Part shown: positions 33,021 through 43,029 of the stretch, in pieces
Numbering within the stretch: the first letter of the stretch is position 1
Layout of the letters: each line of letters opens with the position of its first letter
Assembly: GCA_021234155.1 (NCBI GenBank)
Contig: JAJEKV010000005.1
Location: 24,505,584 to 24,569,583 of the forward strand
Direction: 5' to 3'
Origin: Isoetes taiwanensis
Taxonomy: Eukaryota > Streptophyta > Lycopodiopsida > Isoetales > Isoetaceae
Length of the DNA stretch: 64,000 nt
Program-made: the position numbers and the translations under genes
The notes under the pieces: generated by a model
What the model saw: only the letters and a program-made list of their open reading frames with translations
The model's database searches: none
What the model was told of the DNA's origin: nothing

Positions 33021-33787
33021 AGTATTCCTGCTTAGCAAAATATTCCTTAACAGCACACCTAGCATCAGTATGGCCAACTTCTTTGCAAAAAGAACAAACA
33101 GGACATTCCTTTCCAAAGTGGCCTTTTCTATTACATTTGGGACACACTTGCCAATAGCAAATTTCTGATGGATGAGAATTCCTATTGCAATGAATACATT
33201 CAGGGTAAATTTTACCTGTTCTTGCAGCCTTGAGTTCAACCAATTGTTTGGTTATTTCTGCTAAAGCTTCAGTAACCTTAGATAGATCTGACTTCACCTC
33301 TGCAACTTGAGAATTTGCTTCCTCCTCTTTAGATTTCTTCTTTTCTTTCTGTATGGCATAAACTGGAATAGAAGGGTGATGATCATAATGTGCATCAGTA
33401 GCATCTGGGTAAAACGGGTCATGGCTATGGTGAGGAACATGGTGCTTATCAGGTAAGGTAGAGAGCATCTGAGTCAAGTCAGTAGTTTTGGCAAAAACTT
33501 TGTATATAGAATCAAATCCTTCAGCAGCTTGGACCTTGAGCAACTTCCTTTGGATATCTGGTCTTCTTTCCAGACCATTGATGAAAGCAGTAACTAAAAA
33601 CAGAGTTGGGATGGTGACTTGAGCTCTTTGACACCTGCTCATAAATGTACTAAACCTCTCCTTGTACTGATTCACACTCTCACCTGCATGTATAGAGAAA
33701 CCTTGCAACTCGTTAACCAAATCTTTTGGAGCAGCTAACTTACCAAACCTGTCCAGGAACTTCTTGACAAGTTCATCCCATGAAGTG
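33007..33787 (-). pseudogene. gag: Gag and nucleocapsid of C3, split by a solo LTR
   Basis: Capsid C-terminal part (SWDELVKKFLDRFG, YKERFSTFMSRCQRAQVTIP, PDIQRKLLKVQAAEGFDSIY) and three zinc knuckles (CIHCNRNSHPSEIC, CPKCNRKGHFGKEC, CSFCKEVGHTDARC), in one frame. About 45 bases are missing near 33,020, which shifts the frame into protease. At 33,787 a solo LTR interrupts it. About 70 further bases of capsid lie at 36,173-36,245, and the gag start has been deleted. Confidence 0.88.
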
Positions 33788-36167
33788 TGCTGCCACATTT
33801 TGTGGCAGCAAGAGGAAATTGTACAACACAAGAAGAAGACAAGCTGCCAATGCTGATTTTAAGCTGATTACACTCTTGAAGGATTATTTTGTTTCAGATC
33901 ATTGAAGAATTTTTTTGATGAAGACTAAGGAAGGACATTCATGGAAGCTATTTCATTAGATCAAATTAAATGGTCACAAGGAGCAAGAAAAAGTCAAGTC
34001 ATCATATTTGAGCAAACAAGAGAGCAAAGGACACAAACATTTACTTTGAAGACATAAGAAGGTTTTGAAGACCCCCAAGAGTTCCATGGTATGTGCAAAA
34101 TAACTCTAGATCAAGTTCATATTGAGGCAAATTCCTATACCATTATTTCACCCCATACCACCTTCTTTCCTTGATTTCCAAGTTGGTACATCCTCAATCA
34201 ACCTTGTTTTCCAATTGACAACATTTTTTGTCTAGCCAAAAAGCTTCACTCTCATCTCTTCCATAACTCCATACATTCATTTCCATGATAAGCTTCCAAA
34301 AGAAAAATGGTCAAGAAATTTGCAAAAGTTATGCATAAAGGTGGCATTGTGCCCACGTATAACCTTGGAAACCACCTCACATCTCCATCATTCCTCATCA
34401 TCACTTACATCATACTCCCTCCATCCCCAAGTTCAAAAATTAAAAATTGGCTAAAGGGCTTCCATTTTTCAAGTTGATTATGATTCTATGTAATATTGCC
34501 ACTTGGGAGTGCCATGTCATTTGCACATCATCCTCCTCATCATCATATATGCCATACACGTGTCATCCACATCCATAAGTTGAAAAAGTTTTTTGGCTAG
34601 ACAAAAAATTGAGTCAAGATACATTGCCATGTCATTTGCCTAGTCATCACCATTGCCATGTCATATGCCATCACAATTGCCTAGTCATCTTTTTTGCCAT
34701 ATTTCACATCCTATGGTTAAGCTATACAAAAAATTATTCCTAGCAAAAGATTCCAATTGAGATGGGAGAATATGCTAATATCCTTTATCTTGGCCTTTGG
34801 ATTATTGCCTTGAGATTCGTGCCTTTCTATAAAAAATTAAAAAAAATTTTCCTATTCTACCCCACCTAGCATTTTCTACCCCCCCCCCTGCCAGCTCATC
34901 CACCAATCCACACCCTCCACGTGGCACCATGGGGCATGGGGGGCGAACCTGGGGCGGTTCCCCCTTCATAATGGCACGTTTATTAGGAAGAAATTGCGGT
35001 AAAATTCCTTTTATACACTAGTCATTTTTTTTTCTAAACATGCGTGGGATATTTGGACTATTTTTCAAGAACCCTAATTTTCGATGAAGGCCAAGATCCG
35101 GGAAAATTGGTTGGAATTACACGCTTAATCATAGCTCGCACCCTCCATTCACCTACACGCATCCATACCGACTCATAAACAAACAAAATTTGAATTTCAA
35201 GCAGGAATTTGCCAAGATTTGAACTGAAGCAGGGCCGTTTAAGATGGATTGAGATCTTGCATTGTTTTTCGGGGGTTGTATGCGTGAAGAACGTCGACTT
35301 GAAGCTTTTTAGAGGCGGATTGGTGATTCCTAGCTGCATTTGCTCCTCTAGCCTCCAAATTCGGAAGAATTGGCGGGCTATTGAGATTATCGACCACTTT
35401 TGAGATTATTGACAATTTGATCTGTTTGATTGTTTTTCACGAGACCATTAGACTCGGGGAAATTGATGTTGATCTTTTGAATAGCTTCTTGAATGAAAAT
35501 CGACCTTAAAAAAAAAATTCGTGTAGTGATTGTTCTTGAGTTTAATCCTTGATTTTCAGAAAACTAAAAAATAATTTAGTTTGAAATTTTTATGCACTAT
35601 AACTAGAGGGTATTTCGAACTGACACACTTGAAAAAACACAAAAAGCCAATTAGATTTCATATTAGGTAAAGTTGCTCTCGGGTTCTTGCGGTCGGTGAT
35701 AGGAGATTTTAATCAAATTCTACCCTTTAGGTTGTTAATTTCCTGCAATTTTAAGTTGCCTTCAATCTAGACACCGGTCGAGGAGATATCTCAAATTTCC
35801 AAAACTAAAAAACTTGTTCCATCTTCAATGCAAAAAATAGCTTGGCATTCTTTGGTATTGACCAATTTTTGACCCAGTCAGAAGTGTGATTTTGAGAACC
35901 TTGCTTATCTCAGCTCTATCTAGACTTTTGAACACTGATTCCCACATCTGTTAAGAAGATCTCTATCAAAAAATCAATTGATTTGCTTGATTTGATTTTA
36001 AATGGCACAAGTTTATGGTCAGACCATTTTTTTTGCTTCAGGGAAAGCAGTCTGATCTTGAAATTTCAGTGACTTTTCCAGGTTTTGGTGATTCAGAGTG
36101 GTTGCCTTAAGCAACCTGGAGGTTCTAAACCATTAGGTTGGAGGTTTTGCCAAAAAAGCCTTCAACA
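33788..36167 (+). mobile_element. Solo LTR of Tat-like family B, 2,380 bp
   Basis: It begins with arms TGCTGCCAC and GTGGCAGCA around ATTTT, and ends CCTTCAACA. It is flanked by AAGTG at 33,783-33,787 and 36,168-36,172. Removing it and one AAGTG restores continuous gag sequence, as at 26,485. It matches the 5' LTR of element A2 (57,450-59,818) over its length. No internal region is present, so it is the product of LTR-LTR recombination after insertion. I see no genes in it. Confidence 0.93.
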
Positions 36168-36271
36168 AAGTGGTACCCATTAACTTTTCATAAGTTAACC
36201 AAGCACCAGCTTCACTTTCTTCTTTGAAACATTTTTCAAATTCTGCGAAGATCTCGGTAGAACCTCCAAGA
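36168..36271 (-). pseudogene. Gag remnant and primer site of C3
   Basis: AAGTG duplication, then gag sequence GTACCCATTAACTTTTCATA and so on, joined at 36,245 to the primer site TGGAGGTTCTACCGAGAT (minus strand, 36,251-36,268). About 280 bp containing the gag start are deleted relative to element D. Confidence 0.85.
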
Positions 36272-37232
36272 TGTTGACCCCCAACCTGGCTAGAGAGTCA
36301 AAGACAAGAAGCCAACTTGAGTTTTTACTCAAAATATTAGTCTAAAATTGTATCAGACAGAATGCAAAAAATGGTAACTTGAGTTTGGAATGGATTTCTT
36401 TAGAAATTTTTGTGCACAAAGGTGCAAATATGATGAGAAAGGAAGTGCAGGTGGTCATATGCAAGAAAAAATGAAGGGATACTTCACTGTAAAAATGTTT
36501 GTGATGCAAAATTACTAAAGGATCATGACAGTCAACTTTTTAAATACTTGGCAGGCAATTTTCATTGATATGAAGGTAATACAAGGTTCATGGAGGGAAT
36601 CTCGCGACCATCTTTCGAGTATATTTTGAGATTCTGGCCTTTTAAAAAATCAATTTCCAATGGTTTAAATGGGAAAATCAACCTTTGGTTTTTTGGGATC
36701 TTCTAGGAATCTTTGAGGATGCCCTCCAAAAAGTCAGGAGCATATCTGGCCTTGCCACGTGGCATAAGGCATCCTTATGGTATCTAGAATGATACCTAGG
36801 TTATTCACCTAGGGTTTTGACATTTCATAATAGAATTTATTTTTCAAAGGCAAAGGCCAAAAATGGGATGGGCATATGAAATAGAAATGAGTTTATGATA
36901 AGATGAGAGTGGAGTTGAGGAATCAAGGCAAAAATGAGAGAAGGCATAGGGGAATGTAGATGGGAATAATTTGGGGGCAAAAGATTCTAGTTTACCATGG
37001 GGTCTTCCAAACTCTAACTTCCAATCTTCAAAAGGTGTCTTCCAAACTTCTTACCCAAATTCTTATAAGCATCCTTTGACCTCAAATGGAGCATTCCTTA
37101 TGAGAGTTGACCTTGAAGATAAATATCCCTTGACCTTCACACCAATGTTGACTACCAAGTTCTTCTTTGACTTAGCCTTCCTAACTTCAACATATGAGCC
37201 AACAATTAGTATGTTACCCTTTGGGGGCAACA
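36272..37232 (-). repeat. Right (5') LTR of C3, 961 bp
   Basis: A deleted family C LTR. It shares the large U5-side deletion of the central LTR and has a second, private deletion at about 36,585 (AATACAAG joined to GTTCATGGAGG). Its terminus has GGGTAACA for GGGCAACA. Confidence 0.87.
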
Positions 37233-37865
37233 GTGAATGTTGGCAATATCCATAGCTTTGGCCTCCTGAAGACCTGCAATCAAAGCTTTATATTCTGCTA
37301 CATTATATGTGACTTGGGGGAAGATTCTTCCTACTTTAGCTAAAAGTTTGTGAGAGGAATCTTTCAAAATAGCAGCAGATGATGCAATATTTAATTTTTT
37401 AGAAATACCTCCATCAAACCATAAGAATCCTGATGGCCCTTGTCTGCTGGGAAGTGCACACTCCATAATAAGAGGAACCATTTCACGTTTCCTTGGTCTT
37501 GTATTTTTTATTCTGTAAGATCCCAAAGGTTCTTCAATCAGCATTTTCTTAATAAAGTTTACCTCTTCATTGGAGCCATAGGAGCCATCTTGATTGTAAA
37601 TTGTAGCAGTTTGAGACCCATTGGAAATAGTACATCTCCCTTGAGACCAAACTGGCCTAACATCCACAGTTGGCTAACCATCTTCTACCTAAAAGTAGAT
37701 CATAGATGTCAGATTCATCCCCTATATCTTCAAAAGCTACTACAATAAAGTTAGCAGCTACAGTTATGCCTTCTGTATTAACAGGCACTTTAGTCACCAC
37801 ACCAATAGGAAGGATTTTAGCATTATAAAAAGATCTTAATAATATAGAAGCTTTCTTGTCCACCT
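37233..37865 (-). pseudogene. Element H: aRH N-terminus and protease (right half)
   Basis: A continuation of element H beyond the C3 insertion. It encodes the aRH start (WFDGG near 37,415-37,430; EYKALIAGLQEA), the linker, and the protease C-terminal half (DIYDLLLGRRW, with a one-base shift near 37,668). It is cut at 37,866 by the LTR of element E. The catalytic part of the protease and gag are not found further right. Confidence 0.87.
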
Positions 37866-38575
37866 TGTTGACTGGGTTTTTGGCACCCGTTCAACATAAA
37901 AAAAGAGAAAAGAAAGAGAACCATTGGAAGGGGGGGAAGGTGTGAAGAAGATTAATTTTGTGATCTAAGGCATTGGTGAGATACATTTAAATATAATGGG
38001 CTCAATATATAAAGGCCCTTTAAGAATATCTCCAATGGTTGAAACAAAGGGTGGAGATGAAGGGGTTGAAATTAAAGGCTAAGATGAAGAGGCAAGATCA
38101 AAGGTGGAGATTAAAAAGGCAAAAATTAAAGGTTGAGATAAAGAGGCAAGATCAAGGGTGGAGATGAAGGGGTCGAAGTTAAAGGTTAAGATGAAGAGGC
38201 AAGATCAAAGGTGGAGATTAAGAGGCAAAAATTAAAGGTCAAGATGAAAAGTAATGTTTATAAAAGATTTTTGAGGAGCACGAGCTCCTCCTCTTGCCTT
38301 GCTCCAAGTTCTTGGGGATGGTGGCAGCTCCTCCTCGAACTGGATCAAAGGCCCCTCCATGGTTCAGAGACATGGAGGGACCCTCTTGTATTTGAAGTTT
38401 TATGCTTATATAAAAATTCTTTTGGGCCCAAAGTTATTCTTCCAAGCTTTTCTTCAAATCTCTTATTCTACACTGATTTCATATTGCAGCTTTTGATTTC
38501 ATATTGCAGCACCCAATGTGATCCTGATTTTTGCCTTTGAGGCCACTTGTTGGGGATTGTGGGAAAAATCCGCCA
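37866..38575 (+). repeat. Probable LTR of element E
   Basis: It begins TGTTGACTGGGTTTTTGGC exactly where element H stops, contains a TATA-like ATATATAAAGG at about 38,008, and is followed at 38,582 by a primer-site-like sequence. The 3' boundary (CGCCA at 38,575) is a guess, because a second LTR is not in the window. It contains a tandem array (next entry). Confidence 0.55.
38041..38250 (+). repeat. Purine-rich tandem repeat, about 53-bp unit, four copies
   Basis: The unit contains GAGGCAAGATCAAAGGTGG, then AGAT(T/G)A, then AAATTAAAGG, and repeats with small changes. It lies about 35 bp downstream of the TATA-like site, so it would fall in the R/U5 part of the transcript. Confidence 0.8.
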
Positions 38576-38581
38576 ATATAA

Positions 38582-38599
38582 TGGAAGTTCTACCGAGAT
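38582..38599 (+). other. Primer-site-like sequence of element E
   Basis: TGGAAGTTCTACCGAGAT differs by one base from the Tat primer site TGGAGGTTCTACCGAGAT. It supports E as a plus-strand retroelement using the same tRNA. No gag or pol of E follows. Confidence 0.6.
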
Positions 38600-39480
38600 C
38601 TGATGTTTCCCCAGATCATTTTGGTGCTGCAAATTTATTTGGAGCAAGTCATTGTTTACAAATTTATTTGGAGCAGTCATTGTTTACAAATTTATTTGGA
38701 GCAGTCATTGTTTACAGATTTATTTGGAGCAGTCTTTGTTCATTTCGGGTTGCTTACAGACTTACCCAGGATTCTATTATTTTTAAGAGGAGAGGCAGTG
38801 AATCTTATGTACTTGGAAGACTGTTGATGATGAAGACTGTTGCAGGCTCTCCCTGTTCTTTCTCTCTGCTGAGATAATGCAAGGTTCTGCTTCAATATAT
38901 TTAATGAGAGTTCGTTATTGCCAGCTCTCCATGATTTATCTGAAGAAAATTGTTCTACTCCATTTTTATCCCTGATCTCTGCATTGTTGGCTCTGCTCTT
39001 GCTAGCCGAAGAACTTGCTCTTGCTTCATAGTTTTTTCCAGTGCTCTCCAATCCGTGCCTTTATCACAAAATCCTACATATCTGTTACTCCATTTCTGCT
39101 GGCCGTTTGTAACAAGCACTTGCTTGCTAAACCTGTAACAAACAGAAAAAAGAGATGAAGATTTGCCATAGCTATGCCGAATCTGCAGAAAGAGCAAAAA
39201 AGAGAACAACAAGTGAAGAAAAATCTGCCATAGCCATTGCCATTGCTGCCATTGTTGTCTCCAGATTACGCCTCCTTGCTTGTGCTCCAGCGCCACCTAC
39301 AGAAAGATGAGAAAGGAAGCATTCGGAAGAAACAGAAGGAAGCTCTGCCGCTATACTGAATCCAGTAGCCCGAGTTCGAAAACCTAATTCTGCCCTATTT
39401 TGCCCTATAATTATTTCTGCAACTATGCTTTTCGACCATTGCAATTGCCCATTTATTGGCTCCATTTCGACCATACCCTA
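38600..39480. other. Non-coding stretch after the E primer site, with a 28-bp tandem repeat
   Basis: At 38,640-38,745 the unit GGAGCAGTCATTGTTTACAA plus ATTTATTT is repeated about four times. The rest has no domain I recognise. Minus-strand open frames around 38,740-39,474 look plausible as text, but lack any family match, and their start and length are not supported by a second copy. The region may be the leader of a non-autonomous element. Confidence 0.55.
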
Positions 39481-39483
39481 TTC

Positions 39484-40183
39484 GACCATTCTAGAATGGG
39501 ACTCGCATGAAACCAACAAACCGCCCGACTTAGACTTGCTTCTCATTCATCTCAGCAGATTTTCTACAATGGTGGATAGTGGGTAGCCGCACACATGCGA
39601 ACTACCCATAAAAAATAAAGGGAAAATCCAATTATATCATTTGGACCCCAACAAAATACAATGCTAATAGAGACTGGGCTAGTGTACCTGCCGAAAGCTT
39701 ATCACCGGGATTAAAAAACCCCGCCCTTTCGGGTTTTCGAGGAAAAACCCTAGTGATAAGCCTTCGGCAAGGGGCTTGGACAAACGTAAGGCATAAAAAT
39801 CGCTCCCAAAACCCACGAATAGAAAAGTCGAAACAGATGATTTCATGAACTGTACACGCACATCACCAACAAAACAACAAGACAAAACAAACCTCCCAGT
39901 GGTGGAGGGCTGATTCTGTAGCGTGCCGCGATAAAAAAACAATAACAAAGAAGGGGAGGGTGGGTTCAAAGAGAATAAGGTACTGCTGAGAGAGAAGAGG
40001 AAGCGCCGATGAGAAGTCGAAGCAGAAACACGCCTAAAATAGCGAACTCCCAACCAGAACGGGCATGCGCCACCCGCATGCATGCAAAAACTATGCATGC
40101 TCGTCCCATTCTAGAATGGCGATCCGATGTCTCGGATCGATGGGATTCTAGAATGGGACTCGCATGAAACCAACAAACCGCCT
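39484..40183 (+). repeat. Direct repeat around TTCTAGAATGGGACTCGCAT
   Basis: TTCTAGAATGGGACTCGCAT plus GAAACCAACAAACCGCC occurs at about 39,489 and about 40,145. The two sites bracket the palindrome at 39,689 and the first copy of the next repeat. Confidence 0.7.
39689..39769. repeat. 81-bp near-perfect inverted repeat
   Basis: The left arm TGCCGAAAGCTTATCAC (39,689-39,705) pairs with the right arm GTGATAAGCCTTCGGCA (39,753-39,769) with one mismatch. The inner sequence also has partial pairing between ACCCCG and CGGGTT-type blocks. It could be a tiny MITE or a hairpin RNA locus. Identity unknown. Confidence 0.7.
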
Positions 40184-40508
40184 TAGAATACCAAAGGACT
40201 TCCTTAACAAACTAGGATCGAGGGCGAAGGTCACGGGATGAAGGCTAAAGGCGAAAGGACAAAGATGAAAGAAACGCCAAATTGGCCAAACCAAGCGGGG
40301 AAGAAGCCCCTCCCCCGCACGGAAACAATTCAAAGAGAATAAGGTGCTGGAGAGAGAAGAGGAAGCGCCGATGAGAAGTCGAAGCAGAAACACGCCTAAA
40401 ATAGCGAACTCCCAACCAGAACGGGCATGCGCCACCCGCATGCATGCAAAACATGCATGCTCGTCCCATTCTAGAATGGCGATCCGATGTCTCGGATCGA
40501 TGGGATTA
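39966..40508. repeat. Pair of ~180-bp direct repeats
   Basis: Copy 1 is 39,966-40,147 and copy 2 is 40,329-40,508. Both run from TTCAAAGAGAATAAGGT to GGATCGATGGGATT. They share CCGATGAGAAGTCGAAGCAG, GGCATGCGCCACCCGCATGC and a CCATTCTAGAATGG palindrome. Minus-strand frames that start MHAGGACPFWLG in both copies exist only because of the repeat. Confidence 0.85.
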
Positions 40509-41003
40509 TCTATTCGCCATTTCCTTCTTTTAGCCTATTATTCGACCATTACCATTGCCCTTGCTACCATGCATATATTTATGATTGCACATTTTTTTGT
40601 TTGGGCGCCGCCCTCCTTTCTTTTACCATTTTTTCCAAAAAATATATAGCCATCTTGCCCCAAGCATTACATGTGTCTTTCCCTAAAGCCCGAAATTACC
40701 TTTGATTTTCTATTATCATGGCACTCATTATTATGATCATCATTCTATCGAGATTCGAAGTCTCGGATATCAAAACTTCGGTTATTATCACCAAATTATT
40801 ATCATCATTCTATCATATCAAAACTTCAATTATTATATGGTGTTGGAGTAGACCCTAAAACCTCCAAATTATTATTATCATCATTTTTCGAGTTCGAAGT
40901 CTCGGATATCAAAACTTCGGTTGTGTTCCTTATTGAGTCTAAGGGACCAACTATTGTACTGAACATATGAAAAACTTTGAAGTAAGAGGGCCGAGGGGAC
41001 CGG
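40509..41003. other. AT-rich non-coding spacer with short repeats
   Basis: AGTCTCGGATATCAAAACTT occurs at about 40,763 and 40,900. Nothing else is recognised. At about 41,004 homology to the chromovirus begins. Confidence 0.5.
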
Positions 41004-41480
41004 CCACTTGCTCACTCTTGATGCACTTGAACAGCCGTTTAGAAGACATGCACTGCATGATGGGAACAACTTCGTTACCTGTTATCTCAATGATCTTGCC
41101 GTCGGGCGTTGGGAAGGTCACCTTTCGCTTTCCACAGTCGATAATGGCCCCTGCTGGCCCAAGGTACTCCATTCCTATGATCAAGTCATACTTTCCAATG
41201 CCCATTACTTCTGCTCCCATCTGGATATTAATCCCTGGCAAGTCGATGTCGAAGTTAATTCTCTTTCCGCCCGTCGCGCCTTTTGCACCACTTGCTAAAA
41301 CAACGGGTCTTGGCTTTGACTTTAGCGGCTTCAACTTCAACATCCCGAACCATTCGGGGGATGCAAAGTTATGGCTACTTCCGAGTCTATCAAGACTATG
41401 AATGACTTAGCTTTAGCCTTCCCTACCGTGGAAATTACCTTATCTTGGCTCTCTGCTTGCTCAGTATCTATTGCGGCAAA
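41004..41480 (-). pseudogene. Protease of G1, C-terminally truncated
   Basis: SQDKVISTVGKAKAKSFIVL and IDSEVAITLHPP (active-site region, D-S-E in place of D-S-G), PRPVVLASGAKG, INFDIDLPGINIQMGAEVMG, YDLIIGMEYLGPAGAIIDCG. This is the chromoviral retropepsin layout, in which YDLIIGMEYL matches the usual D-V-I-L-G-M-D-W-L. G2 has the same D-S-E, so either the family protease is altered or the glycine codon lies in a misread stretch. RT and beyond are missing to the left. Confidence 0.85.
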
Positions 41481-41499
41481 GATATGACACTCACCACGA

Positions 41500-42904
41500 A
41501 TATAGTCGCGGGCCTCTTCGGGCGTCGTCGTCCGGCTGAGGCTTCCCAATCTCCCAACTCCGCTAGAGCTGCACTCATGGCGAGGGGGGCGGTTCGTCCT
41601 ATGGCATTTGGAAGCACGGAAGCCGCAATTTGCTTTTCTATGCACTCCCGCCTCTTTTCCTTGGGCATTGCTTGCAAAAAGGATTGCCTTGCTTTGGAGT
41701 AGTTTGACCTTTCTGCTTGTCCTTGAAGGACACACTGCTTCTTCTCCTGCCGCTTCCCCCTGGTTCCCACCATATTGTGTTCTAATTTGGACTGGGTGGT
41801 TGCCACTGGGGCTATAGCTTCTGTCGCCTTGCCTTTCTCCCCGGAAATGCTGGCTGCTTGTGCCCGCTATTGCGAGGTCCCGACCCTTGCAAGCTTATAG
41901 CCTTGGATTACGCCCGATCTTGTCCTAGGGTTTATTGCTCTCACAAGCTTGCGGATCTCCTCATTCAGACCCCTCGATATAGCTTTCTCTTGCATGCTTC
42001 TCTCCCAACCCGGCACATCTGACCTTAGCCTCATGAATTCCTCAGTATATTTCTGAACTGATTTGTTGCCTTGCCGCGCAACACAATAAAGCTCTTTGCA
42101 TCATCTTTGGACTTATGTTCCCTTGGGCGTAATGGGCTTTGAAGGCTTTAGCAAACTTTCACGAACTTACAAGCATCCCAGCAAGCCGTGTGCCTTTGCA
42201 TACCCCTTCCACCAAATCCGGCGGCTCCTTTCAAGTTGGCTGTTTTAACTCGCCCTTGTCCTTATCCTTCATACCATAAGCATTTCATTACTTTCGCTCA
42301 TTTTAGTCCGCCATGCCTCTGCTTCCAAGCGACCTGTTCTCCCCGAGAAGCGTTTCGATTCAGGGCCTTCCATACATTGCCGGTCGCGGAATCTACCTTC
42401 TTACGGTAGTCGGAGGCCACGGTATCTCTTTTGTCGTCCCTCCGGGGTGTTTCTCTGCCTTCCCTCTCGTTGGTTCACGAGCACGCTCTTCCTCTTCCTC
42501 AGTCCGGATCGAAGTCGAACTTGAGTCGGAAGATTCGGTTGGGGATCTCCTTCTCTTGCTCCTCTTCTTGTCCCTTCCTTCCCTCCTAGCTGATGCTTGC
42601 GGGGCCCGAGCATTGCCCACCAGAACCCACTCCTGCTTGCAGGGACGGTAATGCCTTTATCGCTCCGGATCCGCCCTTATCCGGGCTATCTCGCTTTCTG
42701 GGGTCATGGGTTCCCTATCTTCAAATAGGTTCCTTCTGGGGGGTGTGGTGCAGGCGGGGTTTGCTCTTCTATAAGGTCTCAGTAGTTGTCGTTCCCTAGC
42801 GCTTAGCCCTCTATTTGCATCCACAAGTGATTGATGGCTATATGGTTAGTTCCATTTGTTCTCTTGCATTGTTTATGTTTGTTGGTATAATTGTGGGGCA
42901 ACAT
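41500..42904 (-). pseudogene. gag: Gag of G1 (retrotransposon Gag core)
   Basis: Across several frames the minus strand reads an Arg/Ser-rich segment (EGRDKKRSKRRRSPTESSDS, about 42,500-42,600). It then has WKALNRNASRR-like sequence, DACKFVK...KAFKAHYAPKGT, and QKYTEEFMRLRSDVPGWERS followed by AISRGLNEEIRKLVRAI (about 41,935-42,030), typical of the Gag capsid core. The possible start is the ATG at 42,904, just after a TATA-like site. No clear CCHC knuckle is visible. At least four frame breaks occur, most at places where G2 differs by CTG/CAG-type indels. Confidence 0.78.
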
Positions 42905-42940
42905 ACATCAATAAAACATTTAAAGTGCAAATGTAATTGT

Positions 42941-42950
42941 GTTTATATAT
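42941..42950 (-). promoter_or_regulatory. TATA-like site before G1 gag
   Basis: The minus strand reads ATATATAAAC in an AT-rich stretch (42,840-43,020) between the second extra frame and gag. It is conserved at 54,718-54,727 in G2. It could be a third internal promoter, or the stretch could be an intron or spacer. Confidence 0.4.
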
Positions 42951-43029
42951 CATGTAATATTTTAGGTACAAAAGTCTAAAGGGATCAAGAGTCTAACTAT
43001 TCTTGAAATCGTAGGTAAGACGGGTTGTC

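Larger units (their letters stand above)
25681..37232 (-). mobile_element. Tandem three-LTR Tat-like element C3, 11.55 kb
   Basis: Between perfect GTGAA duplications the order, left to right, is: LTR fragment (25,681-26,367), gag fragment, PBS, LTR (26,588-27,872), 3' UTR, INT, RNase H, RT, aRH, PR, gag (27,873-33,787), solo LTR of another family, the rest of gag and PBS, LTR (36,272-37,232). The central and right LTRs share a deletion of about 470 bp near the U5 end that the left one lacks. Both gag pieces share a deletion of the gag N-terminus. This fits one insertion event followed by LTR-LTR recombination and deletion. Confidence 0.85.

Noticed and set aside
29973-33239. Reading the first ~70 codons of the 1,088-codon Pol frame as coding
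   Set aside because: They overlap the zinc knuckles out of frame. The true nucleocapsid is in the neighbouring frame, and the join is a deletion near 33,020.
39172-39474. Minus-strand frame ending in a signal-peptide-like MAAMAMAMADFSSLVVLFF segment
   Set aside because: The hydrophobic run arises from a GCCATTGCCATTGCTGCC repeat. No second copy or domain supports a gene.
39679-40469. Two minus-strand frames sharing a 40-residue start (MHAGGACPFWLG...)
   Set aside because: The shared part comes from the 180-bp direct repeat. The remainders differ and match nothing I know.
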